A stretch of 64,000 nucleotides of DNA from a virus, in IMG/VR virus record IMGVR_UViG_3300031576_000011, positions 33,307 to 97,306 of that record. One strand, written 5' to 3'. Shown piece after piece: positions 31,968-39,904 of the stretch. Every line of letters starts with the position of its first letter. Position 1 is the stretch's first letter. Under the pieces are notes generated by a model, which saw nothing but the letters and a program-made list of their open reading frames with translations, was not told where the DNA came from and ran no database searches. The position numbers were made by a program, and so were the translations under genes.

Positions 31968-32135
31968 TCAGTTTCCACGGGTCTCCTCCGGCGGGAGTCG
32001 GTCCCGCAGGACGCGCAGGACTCTGGCGATCAGCGCGAGCTCCATCTCTCGGGCTGGGCCCGGGTGCTCCTGGAGCAGCTCGGCCACGCACGACTCGATG
32101 CGGTTCGCCACCGTCGCCTTCTGCGCCTCGGTCAT
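31968..32135 (-). CDS. 55-aa helical protein
   Basis: Starts at MTEAQKATVANRIESCV; the frame is open further upstream without a good start. Predicted all-helical. No family. Confidence 0.5.
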   Translation of the reverse strand: MTEAQKATVANRIESCVAELLQEHPGPAREMELALIARVLRVLRDRLPPEETRGN

Positions 32136-32140
32136 GGGCG

Positions 32141-32422
32141 CTACGCCCCCTCGCTGGCCTGTGGCGGGGCAGCACGCGCGAGCCACGCCGTCACCTTGTC
32201 GGGACTTCCCCAGGCTTCGGCCGGGCACTCGTTGTAGAGCCAGGCCGCCCAGTCCCGCATCGCGGCGGTGTTCTCCTCGTCCGCCGCGCTGTAGGCGCCG
32301 ACGAGATCGTTTTCGAGCACGGCAGTCAGGAAGGACCCGACCCGGCAGTGCTGCTCGACGTAGCGGCGCGCCCCATCCTGCATGTGCGCCGGCAAGCGGG
32401 AGTAGTCGATCTCGCTGGGCAT
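32141..32422 (-). CDS. small protein, function unknown
   Basis: 93 aa, helical and acidic (MPSEIDYSRLPAHMQDGARR ... MRDWAAWLYNECPAEAWGSP). Compact size typical of host-takeover peptides. Confidence 0.6.
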   Translation of the reverse strand: MPSEIDYSRLPAHMQDGARRYVEQHCRVGSFLTAVLENDLVGAYSAADEENTAAMRDWAAWLYNECPAEAWGSPDKVTAWLARAAPPQASEGA

Positions 32423-32424
32423 GG

Positions 32425-33141
32425 CTAGCGGCTCCCTTCTGGCACTGTGGCCAGAGCGGTTCCTTCCCGAATCACCTCGGCGGTACGGACCTCGAGCAGC
32501 CGCTCCACCGTGTCAACCTGCACGCGCAGCGGGTGGTCGGTCGGCAACGTGGACAGGGTGTCCATGTCCTGCCACCCGAGGAACGTCCGCGCGGCACACG
32601 GGTCGCCAAATATCCAGGCGGTCAGCGCGGCGTACTTCTCCTTGCAGAGCGCGTGGTTCGCGAGCGAGATGCTCGGGTCCATCGCGGCCATCCCGACGGT
32701 CGCGTTGCTGGCCGGATCGAAGATCGCCACGCGGGTGACGGCGCTCCCGGGGATCGTGCCCCGGTGTCCGATCGTCCCCAGGCCCTCGAGCGAGGCGCGC
32801 CACTGGCCGGCGTACAGGTGGGCGCGCCGCCGCCACCACAACGTGCGCTCGCGCAGGTTCCCGGTCGGCTGGCCGGGGTGTCCGCGCATGGCCTGCTCGC
32901 ACCAGTCCTCGTCCGGCTGCAGGCGGGACTGCTCGAGCCGGTTCACGTCGATCTCCACCAGCCCCCAGCGCCCGCCGCCGGTGGCGTTCGCCGCGAAGTA
33001 CCCGGCGTAGACGTCGGTGAGGTACACGGTCTTCGCGTTGCTGGGCAGCGTCCAGTTCCCGGCGGCCCGCCCGCGCGGCCGGAGCCCGTGCGTGAAGGCG
33101 CCGCGCGCCACCGCCTCGGTCGTGCCGTGGTAGAGCCTCAC
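32425..33141 (-). CDS. ADP-ribosyltransferase-fold-like protein
   Basis: 238 aa from a GTG overlapping (GTGA) the upstream gene. VRLYHGTTEAVARGAFTHGL at the start, a later KTVYLTDVYAGYFAANA, then WGLVEIDVNRLEQSRL follow the order of Tpt1/KptA-like and other ART folds (LYHGT, a VYLT strand, a V-x-V-D strand). The usual acidic catalytic residue cannot be fixed by eye. It may be an ART-type modifier of host proteins or nucleic acids, common in phage takeover modules. Confidence 0.45.
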   Translation of the reverse strand: MRLYHGTTEAVARGAFTHGLRPRGRAAGNWTLPSNAKTVYLTDVYAGYFAANATGGGRWGLVEIDVNRLEQSRLQPDEDWCEQAMRGHPGQPTGNLRERTLWWRRRAHLYAGQWRASLEGLGTIGHRGTIPGSAVTRVAIFDPASNATVGMAAMDPSISLANHALCKEKYAALTAWIFGDPCAARTFLGWQDMDTLSTLPTDHPLRVQVDTVERLLEVRTAEVIREGTALATVPEGSR

Positions 33142-33506
33142 GCGCCACCCGGCGTCGCGGGCGGCGCTGGGGCATGGGCTGCGGCATTCCTCGCCGCCTC
33201 CTCCTGGGCGTGGGACATGATGTGGCCGTGCCTGAGAATGCTCTCGACCATCCAGTCGTAGCCACAGAACCCGGCCGACTTCTTCGCCCGCTCGCCCTTC
33301 GGGAGTGCGCGCGCCGACACGCTCGCGCACCACCCGTCGCCGAAGTTGTACGACCACGAGGCACGGCCGTTCGCATCGAGGTTCAGCCGCGCCGTGATCT
33401 TTTCCGCGAGCGTGCGGACGATGGCGTAGTGCTTGCCCTCGCCGCTCCACTTGCCGTTCCATGAGGCGACACCGGGCATGGTCAGAACGAACTCGATGCG
33501 CTTCAT
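33138..33506 (-). CDS. small protein, function unknown
   Basis: 122 aa from ATG 33506 with GGAGGCACC. The N-terminus is a beta-sheet type (RIEFVLTMPGVASWNGKW); the later YNFGDGWCASVSAR suggests a small alpha/beta fold. Confidence 0.6.
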   Translation of the reverse strand: MKRIEFVLTMPGVASWNGKWSGEGKHYAIVRTLAEKITARLNLDANGRASWSYNFGDGWCASVSARALPKGERAKKSAGFCGYDWMVESILRHGHIMSHAQEEAARNAAAHAPAPPATPGGA

Positions 33507-33736
33507 GGTGCCTCCTCCGGCGCGAACAGGTCGTCGATCTGGACCCACACCGCGGCGCCTCGGACTGCGGCGCGACCCACGTAGCCGCGCAGCAACGTCT
33601 CCCGGATGTCGATCTCCCAGCTGGTCGCGCATCGGACGATGCGAAAATCCAGGCTCGGCCCGTGCCGATGCGTGCGCGCCGCGACGTCTGTCAGGAAGTC
33701 GAACAGCGCGACGGCGCTGGTGAACTCGCGTTCCAT
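33503..33736 (-). CDS. small protein, function unknown
   Basis: 77 aa, ATGA overlaps at both ends. Mixed alpha/beta, no motif recognised. One copy of the GAAAATCCAGGCTC word (33643-33658) falls inside its coding sequence. Confidence 0.6.
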   Translation of the reverse strand: MEREFTSAVALFDFLTDVAARTHRHGPSLDFRIVRCATSWEIDIRETLLRGYVGRAAVRGAAVWVQIDDLFAPEEAP

Positions 33737-34026
33737 CACGCCTCCTTCAGCCACTCCCCGCAGGCCACGCACTCGTGTGTGGCCCGGCCGTAGAAGCCAA
33801 CTCCCGTGATCGGCCGCCGGTTCATGTGCCGGCACCCAGGCTTCGGCTCGCGCCGGCGCACCACCGCGCCGGGGTGGTGGTGCAGCGCCTCGGAGAGCGC
33901 GGCCGCGAACGTGGGGTGTGGCCCATGGTCCGAGCGGGGATCCCACGTCTCGTACGCGGCGCCAATCGGCTCCCAGCACCAGCCGGTCTCGATCTCGTAC
34001 AACCGGATGGCGAAGCCCGCGCTCAC
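33736..34026 (-). CDS. small zinc-ribbon-like protein
   Basis: 96 aa. A C-terminal CRHMN...HECVACGEWL gives C...H...CxxC, a likely zinc site. Overlaps neighbours by ATGA. Confidence 0.6.
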   Translation of the reverse strand: MSAGFAIRLYEIETGWCWEPIGAAYETWDPRSDHGPHPTFAAALSEALHHHPGAVVRRREPKPGCRHMNRRPITGVGFYGRATHECVACGEWLKEA

Positions 34027-34502
34027 GACAGCAAGCCCCGCTCGGCCAGGGACACGTACTTCCCCTCACTCCCGATCACGACGTGGTCGAGCAGCTCGAT
34101 CGCCAGGATCTTCCCGGCCGCGGAGAGTCGGCGCGTGAGCGCCACGTCCTCCGGGCTCGGCTCGGGATCGCCACTGGGATGGGCGTGCGCGACCAGGATC
34201 GCGGCGGCCGACTCGTGGATCGCGCGGCGGAACACGTCGCGCGGAGACACCAGCGAGGCGTCCAGCGTCCCCAGGCTCACGAGGTGGATGGCGGTCACGC
34301 GTCGCTGCGTGTTCACGTGCAGCACCACGAACATCTCCTGGGACGCCGACCAGATCATCGGGGCGAGGAAGGCGACGGCGTCCGCGGCCTTCCCGATCAC
34401 CGGGCCGATCGGCGCCGGCGCCACGCCGCTGGCCGCCGCGACGTCACGCACGAGGCTGGCCCCACGCAGGGGGCCAGAGAATCCTGGGCTCCGCCGGCGC
34501 AT
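34023..34502 (-). CDS. RadC/JAMM-domain protein
   Basis: 159 aa from ATG 34502. LVAHAHPSGDPEPSPEDVALT (His 106, His 108, Asp 119) is the JAMM motif of the RadC/MPN family. RadC-like genes are frequent on phages and other mobile elements and are linked to counter-defence, though the substrate is not established. The usual N-terminal HhH domain of chromosomal RadC is missing, as in other mobile-element versions. Confidence 0.8.
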   Translation of the reverse strand: MRRRSPGFSGPLRGASLVRDVAAASGVAPAPIGPVIGKAADAVAFLAPMIWSASQEMFVVLHVNTQRRVTAIHLVSLGTLDASLVSPRDVFRRAIHESAAAILVAHAHPSGDPEPSPEDVALTRRLSAAGKILAIELLDHVVIGSEGKYVSLAERGLLS

Positions 34503-34915
34503 CAGACTCCCTGCCGCGCGAAGTACGCGTCGCTCCGGGCCTCGGCCTCGGCCTGCTCCTGCGCCACGCGCGCCTCGGCCGCAGCCCGCTCGGCCTGCTC
34601 CGCCAGCCAGTTGAGCTCGATCCACATCACCGCCTCGTGGACCGTCTCGAAGTAGTGGGACGCCTGGCACGGCCCCAGCCGCGCCCCGGCGATCCCGTCG
34701 TAGACCGCGTGGACCGTGCCGGGCTCGCGCCGCGGGCAGCGGCAGTCGTCCGGGCGGCAGAACTCGTGACCGCTGCGGTAGTGGTTGGGCCCGTAGTCGA
34801 GGTAGTTCCCGACGCTCGATTCCTGGCCGGTCGGGACGGCCCAGCCCCGATCGGTCGTGGCCCACTCCGGGCTCTCGAATGGGGCCCGGCACGTGTGGTG
34901 GTCCCAGCGGATCAT
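34502..34915 (-). CDS. Cys/His-rich small protein
   Basis: 137 aa. HHTCRAPF...GHEFCRPDDCRCPRREP carries a likely metal site; the C-terminus is a long helix rich in Ala/Glu. Confidence 0.6.
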   Translation of the reverse strand: MIRWDHHTCRAPFESPEWATTDRGWAVPTGQESSVGNYLDYGPNHYRSGHEFCRPDDCRCPRREPGTVHAVYDGIAGARLGPCQASHYFETVHEAVMWIELNWLAEQAERAAAEARVAQEQAEAEARSDAYFARQGV

Positions 34916-35295
34916 GCGCTCTCCCTTCGGCGGACGCGCCGCCACTGTCGCTCGGGCCATGCCGAGCGGTCCCGCGCCCAGCGATCGATCACTCGGGGCG
35001 GGAACATCCCGTCCGGCATCCGCGACGGGGGCACGAGCGTGGCGCGCTGCGCGTTGAGCGTCCCGAGCGGGTAGGGCCGTCCCTTCACCCCCGCCGTGCC
35101 GAAGGCGTACCAGACGGCCCTCCGGTCCTGGTCCTCGCACCACCGCCGCACGATCCTGACGCGGTGCTGGGCCTCCGCGTGTGTCGAGAACGGGCCCAGC
35201 AACAGGGCGGAGCGTCCGGCGTCCTGCACCGAGACGTAGAACCGCTCGTCGCGTGGGTGCGACTGGTTCGCGCAGCGCTCGCAGGGGTCGTGCAT
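34912..35295 (-). CDS. small protein, function unknown
   Basis: 127 aa. MHDPCERCANQSHPRDERFY starts with a CxxC pair. The remainder contains a WYAFGTAGVKGRPYPLG stretch. No family recognised. Confidence 0.6.
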   Translation of the reverse strand: MHDPCERCANQSHPRDERFYVSVQDAGRSALLLGPFSTHAEAQHRVRIVRRWCEDQDRRAVWYAFGTAGVKGRPYPLGTLNAQRATLVPPSRMPDGMFPPRVIDRWARDRSAWPERQWRRVRRRESA

Positions 35296-35670
35296 CTAGT
35301 ACCCCATCGCCTCGGCGGCGTGGTCGCGCTGGTCGCGCGTCACGACGGTCCACTCCGGGTAGCGGAATCCCTCGATCTCGTGGGCGGCCAGGCGGTCGAG
35401 CGGGCAGAACGACACGGTGGTCCGCTCGAGGAGGCCGTCGCAGTCCCGACTGCGGAAGTGCTCCTCGCGCCGGATCCCGTCGCCCACGTGCTCGTAGGTC
35501 GTCTCCACGTATTCGTAGCCTTCCTCGCTCGGACCGCCCTCGCGCAGCGTCACGGACTCGCCCTCGATCATGGCGAACCCGCGGGGCCCGCTCTCGCCCG
35601 CGTTCGGATCGCCGTGGTCGTGCCACGCCCAGAAGATCGCGCGGCCGCGTGCATCGCCGTTCGGATTCAC
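35296..35670 (-). CDS. paralogue of the gene at 42465-42803
   Basis: 124 aa from a GTG (GTGA overlap). The C-terminal 75 residues (YEHVGDGIRREEHFRSRDCD ... EGFRYPEWTVVTRD ... AMGY) match the C-terminal half of the product at 42465-42803, including the central RDC and the ending xGY. Probably a duplicated structural domain of unknown use. Confidence 0.6.
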   Translation of the reverse strand: MNPNGDARGRAIFWAWHDHGDPNAGESGPRGFAMIEGESVTLREGGPSEEGYEYVETTYEHVGDGIRREEHFRSRDCDGLLERTTVSFCPLDRLAAHEIEGFRYPEWTVVTRDQRDHAAEAMGY

Positions 35671-35951
35671 GATCGGTCCTCCTTCACGCTCAGGACCGGC
35701 AACACCTCGTTGCCGATCGTCTCGGCGCACAGCGCCGCGGTGTCGTCCCCGAGCCGTTCGTAGATGCCTGCGCCGGTGAACGCGACGAGGTCCGCGTCCG
35801 TACGCATCTGGTGGTTGACATCCAGCAGCAGTTCGTGGGCGGAGAGGATCCACGCCTTCGTCCGAGACCACGCCGCCTCCTCTGTGGTGCGTCCCCGGAG
35901 CGCCGCGTCCAGCACCGCGATGTCTGCCCGCGCTTGATCCCACTTCGTCAT
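35667..35951 (-). CDS. small helical protein
   Basis: 94 aa. MTKWDQARADIAVLDAALRG opens a helical protein; ATGA/GTGA overlaps tie it into the operon. Confidence 0.6.
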   Translation of the reverse strand: MTKWDQARADIAVLDAALRGRTTEEAAWSRTKAWILSAHELLLDVNHQMRTDADLVAFTGAGIYERLGDDTAALCAETIGNEVLPVLSVKEDRS

Positions 35952-36178
35952 GACGCCTCCTTGCGATCCCGAAGTTCCTCGGCGCACCATTCCACCAGCT
36001 GTCTCCCGGCCGCGAAGATGCCTGCGAACTTCATGTGCTCGATCATGAGCGCCCGCACGACCGCCGCAGGATGCCGGGCGAGGATCTCGCGCACCGCGGC
36101 GCGTCCCCACGTGGCGCCCAGGCGGCTGATCTCGATCTGCGCCTGCGCGGCGAGTTGCCGGTCGGTGAAGGCGGTCAC
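35948..36178 (-). CDS. small helical protein
   Basis: 76 aa from a GTG (GTGA overlap). QLAAQAQIEISRLGATWG could be a short HTH-like helix pair but is not diagnostic. Confidence 0.55.
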   Translation of the reverse strand: MTAFTDRQLAAQAQIEISRLGATWGRAAVREILARHPAAVVRALMIEHMKFAGIFAAGRQLVEWCAEELRDRKEAS

Positions 36179-36459
36179 CGGCACGCCGCGCCCCAGGCCG
36201 CCTTCATGCCGTAGCCGAGCTGCGACCCCTCGACGATGAAGACGTCGGTGGCCCGGTTCTCCGTGCCGATCGCCGGCACGGCGTCTCCCGCGTCCTCGCC
36301 GTGCGACTCGCGCTCGACGCGTTCCTGGCGCAGGCAGTCCTCGCGGCTGACCACACCAGCGATGCCGTACTCGAACGGCCAGTTCGACTGGCACATCAGA
36401 CGCACGGTTGCCTCGGGTTCGTGGTCTTCGAGCAGGCGGATCAACTCTCGCGCCTTCAT
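36175..36459 (-). CDS. small protein, function unknown
   Basis: 94 aa. MKARELIRLLEDHEPEATVR is a common start in small phage proteins of unknown function; the central part is acidic. Confidence 0.65.
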   Translation of the reverse strand: MKARELIRLLEDHEPEATVRLMCQSNWPFEYGIAGVVSREDCLRQERVERESHGEDAGDAVPAIGTENRATDVFIVEGSQLGYGMKAAWGAACR

Positions 36460-36665
36460 ACGCCGCTCCTCTCCCTGAGGGCGTGGCCCTCCGCGTTCCG
36501 GATCGCTCCCTCCACCGACTTCAGGGCCCGCCGGCAGTAGGCGGCCGCGTGGTGCGCGCTCGCGTGCCGGCACTGGTAGGCGGCCGCCCGCAGGTACGCG
36601 ACCGCGTCGCGGAGCCGCTTCAGGTCGTTCGGATGCACGGGCCGCCCGCGCTGTCGAATCCCCAT
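36456..36665 (-). CDS. small basic protein
   Basis: 69 aa, Arg/Ala/His-rich helices (LRDAVAYLRAAAYQCRHASA). ATGA overlaps on both ends. A copy of the ATCCAGGC word lies just upstream at 36681-36697. Confidence 0.55.
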   Translation of the reverse strand: MGIRQRGRPVHPNDLKRLRDAVAYLRAAAYQCRHASAHHAAAYCRRALKSVEGAIRNAEGHALRERSGV

Positions 36666-37573
36666 CACGCGCCTCCCTCCGAAGATCCAGGCCCAGGGTC
36701 GGGCGTCAGCGACGTCCCCTGCGACTCGGCGACCGCGATGGCCGCGGCCACCAGCTGCTCGATCCGCTGGCGCGACACCCGCAGCAGCCCCGCCACCTCG
36801 ACCTCCTTGAACCCGATCGCCACGAGGCAGACCGCCGCCGCCTTCCGAACGGTGACGACCGGCTTGTGTCGGGCGTCTGGCCACGGGCAGCCGAGTTGGC
36901 GCGCGATCAATCGCAGGTACATCGGCGTCAGCCCGAGGCGCGCCGCGACTCCCATCAGCGACTCCCCGGACGCGCGCGCGGCGATCACCGCGTCGTGACG
37001 CGCGGCCCGCACGGTCTTGGACGGTATCTTCGCCGCTCGTCGCCACGACGCGACCGTGCTCCGGTCCACGTTCAGACGGTCGGCGACCCAGTTGTCCGGC
37101 TCCTTGCCGAGCCACGCGAACTCCTCGGGCGTGGCGATCCGCGCCAGGGGTCCGCCGCGGGGCCGGCTCAGGCCGAGATCCCGGCGCTTCTTGTTGTAGG
37201 TCGCCGGGCAGAGGTCGTGGCGCACCGCGAAGTCCCGATACCGGAGCGTCCGGACATCCTCCAACATCTTGTCGGTCCAGAGGACCGCGCCAGGTCGTCT
37301 GGCCAGGCCCAGGCGGACGCGCTTCTGGGAGACGGTGTACGGTTTGAGTCCGTACTTCCTCGCGACCTCGATCGGCCGGAGCACGTGGAGGTCCGCAAGC
37401 ATCGCCTCGGTCCAGCTGGTCTGGGCCACTCTAGGCTCCGAGATCCCCAGGCGTCGTCGCTTGGTCGACACCGTGGCCAAGGACATGTGGTACCGCTCCG
37501 CGAAGACGCGGCGCCGCATCGTCCGGAGGTCCGCGATCATCTCGGCGCTCCACTCGATCGCCCGTGCGCTCAT
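36665..37573 (-). CDS. multi-HTH DNA-binding protein
   Basis: 302 aa from ATG 37573. Residues 1-135 consist of three tandem HTH/Myb-like repeats of about 42 aa, each beginning with W-S/T-x-x-M-x-x-D-x (WSAEMIADL, WTEAMLADL, WTDKMLEDV) and ending with KRxRLGL-like helices. Two further HTH segments follow (DNWVADRLNVDRSTVASWRR and GVAARLGLTPMYLRLIARQL), then a RQRIEQLVAAAI helix. Many HTH units in a row suggest a protein that binds an extended or repeated site. It may be a transcription regulator or chromatin-like factor. No catalytic motif. Confidence 0.75.
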   Translation of the reverse strand: MSARAIEWSAEMIADLRTMRRRVFAERYHMSLATVSTKRRRLGISEPRVAQTSWTEAMLADLHVLRPIEVARKYGLKPYTVSQKRVRLGLARRPGAVLWTDKMLEDVRTLRYRDFAVRHDLCPATYNKKRRDLGLSRPRGGPLARIATPEEFAWLGKEPDNWVADRLNVDRSTVASWRRAAKIPSKTVRAARHDAVIAARASGESLMGVAARLGLTPMYLRLIARQLGCPWPDARHKPVVTVRKAAAVCLVAIGFKEVEVAGLLRVSRQRIEQLVAAAIAVAESQGTSLTPDPGPGSSEGGA

Positions 37574-37830
37574 GCGACGAACACCACCCGCGCGTACTCC
37601 GGCATGGGGATGGCCGTCCCGCATGGCGCGCTCGCGCCGTTCGCTTGGATGCATCGCAGGGCGCGCGTCGCGATCGCGCGCATCCGCCCTGGCCGCACGC
37701 GCACCTCCCAGACTCCGTACCGCACCTCGATCTCCAGAACCTGGAAGTCCCCGTGCTCGGTCATCACCAGTTCGTAGGGCCCGGTGTGCCCACACGCCGG
37801 ACACCGCGGCCCCTCGTACTCGTTAGCCAT
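37570..37830 (-). CDS. zinc-ribbon protein
   Basis: 86 aa. The N-terminal CPACGHTGPYELV and later C (LRC, APC) form a four-Cys zinc ribbon; the middle is beta-rich. Confidence 0.65.
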   Translation of the reverse strand: MANEYEGPRCPACGHTGPYELVMTEHGDFQVLEIEVRYGVWEVRVRPGRMRAIATRALRCIQANGASAPCGTAIPMPEYARVVFVA

Positions 37831-38026
37831 CGGTCCTCCCTGGGGTCGCGCGGTGGATCGGCGTGCGGCCGCGGTTCCACACGCGGACCACCTGCCCCGC
37901 GATCACCGCCGCGTAGATCCCGAAGTCCTGGCCTTCGTGCCGCAGCCACACCACGCCCTCGTCCACCACGAAGGTGTGGCCCGGGTTCTCGGTCCGTAGA
38001 TCGTGCGCCAGCGCGTCGAGCGTCAC
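37823..38026 (-). CDS. small protein, function unknown
   Basis: 67 aa from a GTG (GTGA overlap). Compact beta fold (FVVDEGVVWLRHEGQDFGIY). No family. Confidence 0.55.
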   Translation of the reverse strand: MTLDALAHDLRTENPGHTFVVDEGVVWLRHEGQDFGIYAAVIAGQVVRVWNRGRTPIHRATPGRTDG

Positions 38027-38316
38027 GCCTGCACCAGCTTGCCGACCCGCTTCGCCGCCGCGATCCCCGCGAGCACCATGCTGGCGAGGAAGGTCTGGGT
38101 CGCGATCTCCGGAGGCAGCAGGGAGTCGGTCGCCTGCTTCGCGTCCGCGACCGCGGCGCGCCAGGTGTTGCGTACCTCCTCGAGCACGGCCGCGCCCACG
38201 TCGGCATCGCTCGCCTCGAGGTGGTGCTCCCGAAGGTACGCCATGGCCCCGCGCACGGCCGTCGCCATCGCGCGCTCCGCCAGCGCCCGCAGCGCCGGGT
38301 CCGTCTCGGTCGTCAT
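38023..38316 (-). CDS. small helical protein
   Basis: 97 aa, helical throughout, with a hydrophobic stretch near the C-terminus (TFLASMVLAGIAAAKR) that could contact membrane. Confidence 0.6.
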   Translation of the reverse strand: MTTETDPALRALAERAMATAVRGAMAYLREHHLEASDADVGAAVLEEVRNTWRAAVADAKQATDSLLPPEIATQTFLASMVLAGIAAAKRVGKLVQA

Positions 38317-38516
38317 CGCGTCCGCCTCCCGTCGCCGTCGCGCCCACACACCATCGCGAGGGCGCGGTCGATCTCGTCCTGGAGTTGCTTCGCCCCGCAG
38401 GTGCATGGCCCGTGCCGCTGGCCCATCCGCCAGTACGGGCACTCCCGGGCGTGACAGGTCGTCACCGCGACGCCCGGATTCATCAGCAGGCGTCGGACGG
38501 CATCCCACGCCACCAC
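38313..38516 (-). CDS. Cys-rich small protein
   Basis: 67 aa. CHARECPYWRMGQRHGPCTC contains five Cys in a cluster, probably a zinc site. Confidence 0.6.
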   Translation of the reverse strand: MVAWDAVRRLLMNPGVAVTTCHARECPYWRMGQRHGPCTCGAKQLQDEIDRALAMVCGRDGDGRRTR

Positions 38517-38558
38517 CGATCGCCTTCCCGCGATTCCTCTGCGCGCGGCCCGGCGCGT

Positions 38559-38828
38559 TCACGCGCCATCCCTCTCGGGATCGAACGGACCGGGGCCCGG
38601 GGCGAAGCCCGCGAACCGCTCGCCCGCCACCCGCAGCTCGTCGATCGTGCCCTCGCTGTCGCGGCAGAACAGGCGGCGCCCCCGCAGCCGATCGGCCGCC
38701 ACCAACTCGGCGACCACCTGCTCGGCGTCGTTCGTGACCGTGGGGTGTCGATCCCACGGCCCGAGGTCCCGGATCAGGATGGCCTCGGGCGTCTCCCGCA
38801 CCACCCGGTACCGTGCGCGCTTCAGCAT
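38559..38828 (-). CDS. small protein, function unknown
   Basis: 89 aa. ILIRDLGPWDRHPTVTNDAEQVVAEL resembles short phage proteins of unknown function. Preceded by a gap holding the GAAATCCTGGGCCCCGG word at 38840. Confidence 0.6.
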   Translation of the reverse strand: MLKRARYRVVRETPEAILIRDLGPWDRHPTVTNDAEQVVAELVAADRLRGRRLFCRDSEGTIDELRVAGERFAGFAPGPGPFDPERDGA

Positions 38829-38839
38829 CTGTCCTCCTC

Positions 38840-38856
38840 GAAATCCTGGGCCCCGG
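38840..38856 (-). promoter_or_regulatory. recurring GAAATCCaGGCtCcG word, gap copy
   Basis: Member of a family of near-identical 15-17-bp words in the leftward block. Read leftward it is CCGGGGCCCAGGATTTC and sits just before the GAGGAGG ribosome site of the gene ending at 38559. Other gap copies are at 42378-42394, 43048-43063, 44906-44922, 47247-47260 and 47939-47956. Coding copies are at 33643, 34476, 36681, 46911 and 48531. Confidence 0.5.
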
Positions 38857-38927
38857 CCGCGCCTCCACCAGTCCGTCGCACGCCACGTCGTGTGGCATGT
38901 CGCATGGCACGTGGTGTGGCGAGGGGT

Positions 38928-39422
38928 CTACCGCGTGTTCAGCGTCTCGCAGAGCAGCCCGACCTCCTCGGGATCCATCGCCGCGACCGTCCCGCCGTTC
39001 GTGAGCACGTCCGCGATCGCCGGGTCGAGCGTCCCCGCCGCGAGCGCCGCCTCGAGCAGGCGGAGCCCCGCGAGGATCGGGTGGATCGCGCGCCCACCCC
39101 AGGGCTCGTCGAACTTCACGCCGAGCATGCCGCGCGCCAGGTCCGTCGCGATCGCGGCCGCCTGCTTCGCCCCGTCGCTTCCCGTCCCGATCTCGAACCT
39201 CGGACGCGCCCCGGACGGCAGCACCACGACTCGGTAGAACCGTGCGGGCCACGCCTCGGCCCAGACACACACGTGCCGGCCGTCGCTGGCGGGCGCGTAC
39301 TTGGCGACGAGCACCCACTGCGCGTGCGGGAACGCCGCGGGCCCGCACCAGTGCGTGCCGAACGGCACGCGGTCGGTGTCCCGCACCTCGTACATCGACT
39401 GCATGATGTCGTCGCTCCGCAT
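38928..39422 (-). CDS. small protein, function unknown
   Basis: 164 aa. WVLVAKYAPASDGRHVCVWA and FYRVVVLPSGARPRFEIGTG form an alpha/beta domain; an acidic C-terminus follows. Starts with tandem Mets; the first is used here. Confidence 0.6.
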   Translation of the reverse strand: MRSDDIMQSMYEVRDTDRVPFGTHWCGPAAFPHAQWVLVAKYAPASDGRHVCVWAEAWPARFYRVVVLPSGARPRFEIGTGSDGAKQAAAIATDLARGMLGVKFDEPWGGRAIHPILAGLRLLEAALAAGTLDPAIADVLTNGGTVAAMDPEEVGLLCETLNTR

Positions 39423-39437
39423 GGGTGCCTCCTTCGG

Positions 39438-39650
39438 TTAGGCCGCGACCACCCACTGCCCTGGGTGGCGCGCCAGCACGGCTCGGATCGCCTCGTCCTG
39501 CTCGACCCGGCAGTCGGCCGTCGCCGTGTAGCGCGCGACCGGACGCCGGGTGCCCAGCAGGATCTCGTTGCACCTCCACCACTCGGCTCCGGCCGCGCAC
39601 TCGAGGCACGCGCACGTCGGCCAGACGGTCAGGTGGTAGAGCGCCTCCAC
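39438..39650 (-). CDS. Cys-rich small protein
   Basis: 70 aa. CACLECAAGAEWWRC provides a probable metal-binding cluster. Confidence 0.55.
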   Translation of the reverse strand: MEALYHLTVWPTCACLECAAGAEWWRCNEILLGTRRPVARYTATADCRVEQDEAIRAVLARHPGQWVVAA

Positions 39651-39651
39651 G

Positions 39652-39885
39652 CTACTCGACCTCGACCTCGCACCACTTCATGGCCGTCGCGAGCAGCTTG
39701 TTGTAGTCGCCGCTCATCGCCTCCTTGAGGAACGCGTCGCGCTCCTCCTTCGTGAAGCCGGCCTTGGCGAGGGCCTTCACGCACGCGCCCATCACCGCGA
39801 ACGCGTTGCCGTCGCGACCGATGAGCTTCACTCGGGGACGTGGCCGCTCGGGCGGTGGTGTCGGGATCTTCGTCTCGGTCTCCAT
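39652..39885 (-). CDS. small acidic/helical protein
   Basis: 77 aa. After a Pro-rich N-terminus, VMGACVKALAKAGFTKEERD is a helical unit that recurs in phage proteins of unknown function. Confidence 0.65.
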   Translation of the reverse strand: METETKIPTPPPERPRPRVKLIGRDGNAFAVMGACVKALAKAGFTKEERDAFLKEAMSGDYNKLLATAMKWCEVEVE

Positions 39886-39904
39886 CGTCGTCTCCTCTCC
39901 CGCC

